The position numbers and the translations under genes were made by a program. Below are positions 5,151 to 6,450 of a stretch of DNA of 6,450 bases, piece by piece; the stretch's first letter is position 1; every line of letters starts with the position of its first letter. The notes beneath the pieces were generated by a model. That model worked only from the letters and a program-made list of their open reading frames with translations, had not been told where the DNA came from and ran no database searches. This stretch comes from Nitrospirota bacterium (GTDB lineage Bacteria > Nitrospirota > UBA9217), in the NCBI GenBank assembly GCA_027456925.1, contig DAIDTZ010000078.1:1-6450 (forward strand), in the 5' to 3' direction.

Positions 5151-5924
5151 TTAGAAATGCCAGCTGATCTGGTAGATGTTTGTCTTTATTCCTTCATTTG
5201 CGTCAGACTGCTTCGCTGCTTCCTGGAGGATCGCGCTGAGCGAAAGTCCCCAGGGAACATAGGTGATGTCCATGCCGTAGGACGTCGTGGTAAAGGGCTT
5301 AATATTCGTTGTGGTATCGCCGTAGGACGTGGATGCCGTTATGCTGCCCTGCTGGCTCATGATCGTGGCAAAGGGCGCGATCTGCCAGTTGCCTGCGTTG
5401 ATGCCGAACTGGACGCCGCCTTCGAGGCCGATAAGGTCGCCCGTCAGCGTGGCGGTATCGGATGACGTAGTCGTCCCGATCGTGTAGTTATACTTGTAAC
5501 TGCCGACCAGGAGCGTCAGGTTCGGTCCAGCGAAGAAGAGGGCGCTGAAGGTGTCGCCCTTGTATGCCTGGTATTCGCCGTTCACACCGAAGGAAAAGTT
5601 TACGAAGTCCGTGGAAGCCGTCATGCCTGCCCCCGTATTCATATTGCCGTTCAGGGCGAGCATGCCGAGCTGTAAATCTCCGGCAAAACTCCCGGTAAAG
5701 GCGTTCCTGAACACAGCATCCGCGCCGTATCCCTTGAAGTCGGAGCCGTCACCTTTCATGGTAAGGTAGGTGAGGCGCACTTTGCTGTCCGTTTTGCCTT
5801 CCTCGAACGTGGGCGCGGCGATGGGTGGCGGGGTGATCGAAAAACTGTCTGCTGCATGGGCAACGGAAGACGACAATGCCAGGATTGCAACCCCGATGAA
5901 CAAATGCTGAAACATCTTTCTCAC
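5151..5924 (-). CDS. Outer-membrane beta-barrel protein, function unknown (257 aa)
   Basis: The first codon is GTG at 5924, chosen because a perfect AGGAGGT lies five bases upstream. The in-frame ATG at 5915 would be too far away. A Sec signal peptide (1-24, …S-S-V-A-H-A, cleavage before A-D-S-F) leads to a Pro-rich linker, then alternating polar/hydrophobic strands separated by Gly/Asn/Thr-rich turns (about 46-257). The chain ends Y-Q-I-S-W-H-F: a C-terminal Phe with alternating aromatic residues is the BAM recognition signature of outer-membrane barrels. The size suits a barrel of about 8-12 strands. There are no Cys residues and no plug or enzyme motif. Ser/Thr-rich loops (about 149-161 and 195-215) are probably surface exposed. 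The exact porin or OmpW/OprG-type family cannot be fixed by eye. It is monocistronic, with its own promoter and a hairpin after the stop. Confidence 0.85.
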   Translation of the reverse strand: MRKMFQHLFIGVAILALSSSVAHAADSFSITPPPIAAPTFEEGKTDSKVRLTYLTMKGDGSDFKGYGADAVFRNAFTGSFAGDLQLGMLALNGNMNTGAGMTASTDFVNFSFGVNGEYQAYKGDTFSALFFAGPNLTLLVGSYKYNYTIGTTTSSDTATLTGDLIGLEGGVQFGINAGNWQIAPFATIMSQQGSITASTSYGDTTTNIKPFTTTSYGMDITYVPWGLSLSAILQEAAKQSDANEGIKTNIYQISWHF

Positions 5925-5929
5925 AATGG

Positions 5930-5936
5930 ACCTCCT
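5930..5936 (-). promoter_or_regulatory. Consensus Shine-Dalgarno that fixes a GTG start
   Basis: AGGAGGT on the minus strand is a full match to the anti-Shine-Dalgarno and sits five bases before GTG (5924-5922). The alternative ATG three codons on would be about 14 bases away. Strong translation of the outer-membrane protein is expected. Confidence 0.8.
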
Positions 5937-6011
5937 GTTAAATTAAGGTAATGAATATTTCCGTAGTGCTTATGACAGGGCATGCCTAACAGTTGCGAAC
6001 GAAAAAACTTT

Positions 6012-6028
6012 AGATGCAATGTGCATCT
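6012..6028 (-). promoter_or_regulatory. Leader hairpin of the outer-membrane protein mRNA
   Basis: AGATGCA and TGCATCT are perfect 7-base arms around a 3-nt loop. They lie in the predicted leader (about 6075-5925) of the outer-membrane protein transcript. An A/T-rich stretch containing TTTTTT follows (6009-6004 on the minus strand), so the pair could also act as an attenuator-like terminator. No known riboswitch consensus is recognised in the leader. Confidence 0.4.
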
Positions 6029-6081
6029 GTTATTGCCGTTAGTCGGGCCGCACCCGAAAACCCGGACCGAAAACCAAAAAA

Positions 6082-6110
6082 ATAGTATCATACCATAATA
6101 ATTATGTCAA
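6082..6110 (-). promoter_or_regulatory. Consensus sigma-70 promoter of the outer-membrane protein gene
   Basis: On the minus strand a perfect -35 TTGACA (6110-6105) is followed after exactly 17 bases by TACTAT (6087-6082), preceded by TGA as an extended -10. Transcription would start near 6075, giving a leader of about 150 nt. The surroundings are strongly AT-rich, as expected for an efficient promoter. Confidence 0.75.
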
Positions 6111-6120
6111 CAGCTTTTTT

Positions 6121-6323
6121 ATGCCGCCTATTCACCTGGATTGTTTTGGCGATATTTTTTTAAACAATGCGATCACTCATTGCAAATGCAAATGCTACTT
6201 GTCATCAGTAAAGATTTGTTGCCGACAATTCCTCAACATCCAACCAACGGCCCTCAAATTGACTACCTACCGTTGGATAAGACTTGATTGTTGCCGCAAT
6301 TTTCTGTAGCATGTACCTATGAT
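6121..6323. other. AT-rich non-coding region with a duplicated motif
   Basis: I see no supported gene here. GATTTGTTGCCGACAATT (6213-6230) recurs as GATTGTTGCCGCAATT (6286-6301), identical except for two single-base indels. Between them CCAACGG (6244-6250) and CCGTTGG (6270-6276) form a 7-base inverted repeat. A short tandem TGCAAA-TGCAAA lies at about 6180-6193. The region is upstream of the strong promoter at 6110, so these could be regulator-binding sites. Confidence 0.45.
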
Positions 6324-6442
6324 GGTTTCGTAAAAAGTCTATTTTAGCCACAGAGGTCGCCGAGGTCACCGAGGACTCAGAGAAAACGTTTTATTTATTA
6401 AAGTCTTACTCTGTGCTCTCTCTGTGCCTGCCGTTACGAACC
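6324..6442. repeat. Second inverted-repeat (MITE-like) element, about 119 bp
   Basis: The outer arms GGTTTCGTAA (6324-6333) and TTACGAACC (6434-6442) are inverted, with one extra T on the left. Inner arms CACAGAG (6349-6355) and CTCTGTG (6420-6426) are also inverted. The left half contains a 9-base tandem, GAGGTCGCC-GAGGTCACC-GAGGA (6353-6375), and the right half contains CTCTGTG-CTCTCTCTGTG. No coding sequence is present. Elements with 'CTCTGTG…CTCTGTGGC' cores are dispersed in many environmental proteobacterial genomes, as I recall. The right boundary is close to the window edge, so the element could be longer. Confidence 0.65.
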
Positions 6443-6450
6443 TTCACTTG

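Noticed and set aside
5055..5465. Plus-strand open frame opposite the outer-membrane protein gene
   Set aside because: It crosses the 13-bp hairpin and runs antisense through a well-supported gene, with no credible protein features.
5925..6075. c-di-GMP riboswitch in the outer-membrane protein leader
   Set aside because: The characteristic GEMM sequence blocks are not visible in the leader, although the neighbouring PilZ gene made this worth checking.
6121..6309. Plus-strand 62-codon open frame, Cys-rich
   Set aside because: There is no Shine-Dalgarno before the ATG, which sits in the T-rich region just upstream of a minus-strand promoter. The frame spans the duplicated motif and inverted repeat.

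Overview
This window most likely comes from the chromosome of a Gram-negative bacterium. Two proteins have Sec signal peptides, one of them also has an outer-membrane beta-barrel C-terminus ending in Phe, and a third has a lipobox. The mix of a divergent FtsH, a degenerate receiver-PilZ protein, a Trp/Tyr-rich secreted protein and palindromic repeats of the 'TTGCGAGGAGC...GCAATCTC' type resembles Desulfobacterota (Geobacter-like) or Nitrospirota genomes. That placement is from memory and is only an inference.

Left part (1-946). On the minus strand the N-terminus of a lipoprotein runs off the window edge. Just upstream of it lies an 89-residue remnant of a MacB/FtsX-type ABC permease, cut off after its first membrane segment and with no ATPase gene beside it. 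A 146-bp inverted-repeat, MITE-like element (592-737) separates this decayed region from a short plus-strand gene (767-946) for a single-pass membrane protein.

Centre (1058-4921). All genes are on the minus strand. A likely three-gene operon starts from an extended -10 promoter near 4915. It encodes a secreted Trp/Tyr-rich then Gln/Arg-rich protein, a small basic protein with a good Shine-Dalgarno sequence, and a degenerate receiver-PilZ protein with an intact c-di-GMP signature. A weak intrinsic terminator follows (3064-3084). ftsH (1058-2938) then appears to have its own promoter. FtsH has all its ATPase and protease residues but carries unusual substitutions next to the arginine fingers.

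Right part (5108-6450). A minus-strand gene for a 257-residue outer-membrane barrel has a consensus promoter, a leader of about 150 nt, a GTG start behind a perfect Shine-Dalgarno and a 13-bp-stem hairpin after its stop. Upstream is about 200 bp of AT-rich non-coding DNA with a duplicated 16-18-bp motif. A second inverted-repeat element (6324-6442) follows.

Functionally the centre and right part look like an envelope module: an outer-membrane protein, an exported low-complexity protein, a c-di-GMP reader and a membrane quality-control protease. No defence system, CRISPR array, tRNA or rRNA is visible. The most interesting candidate is the operon joining the exported protein to the receiver-PilZ protein.
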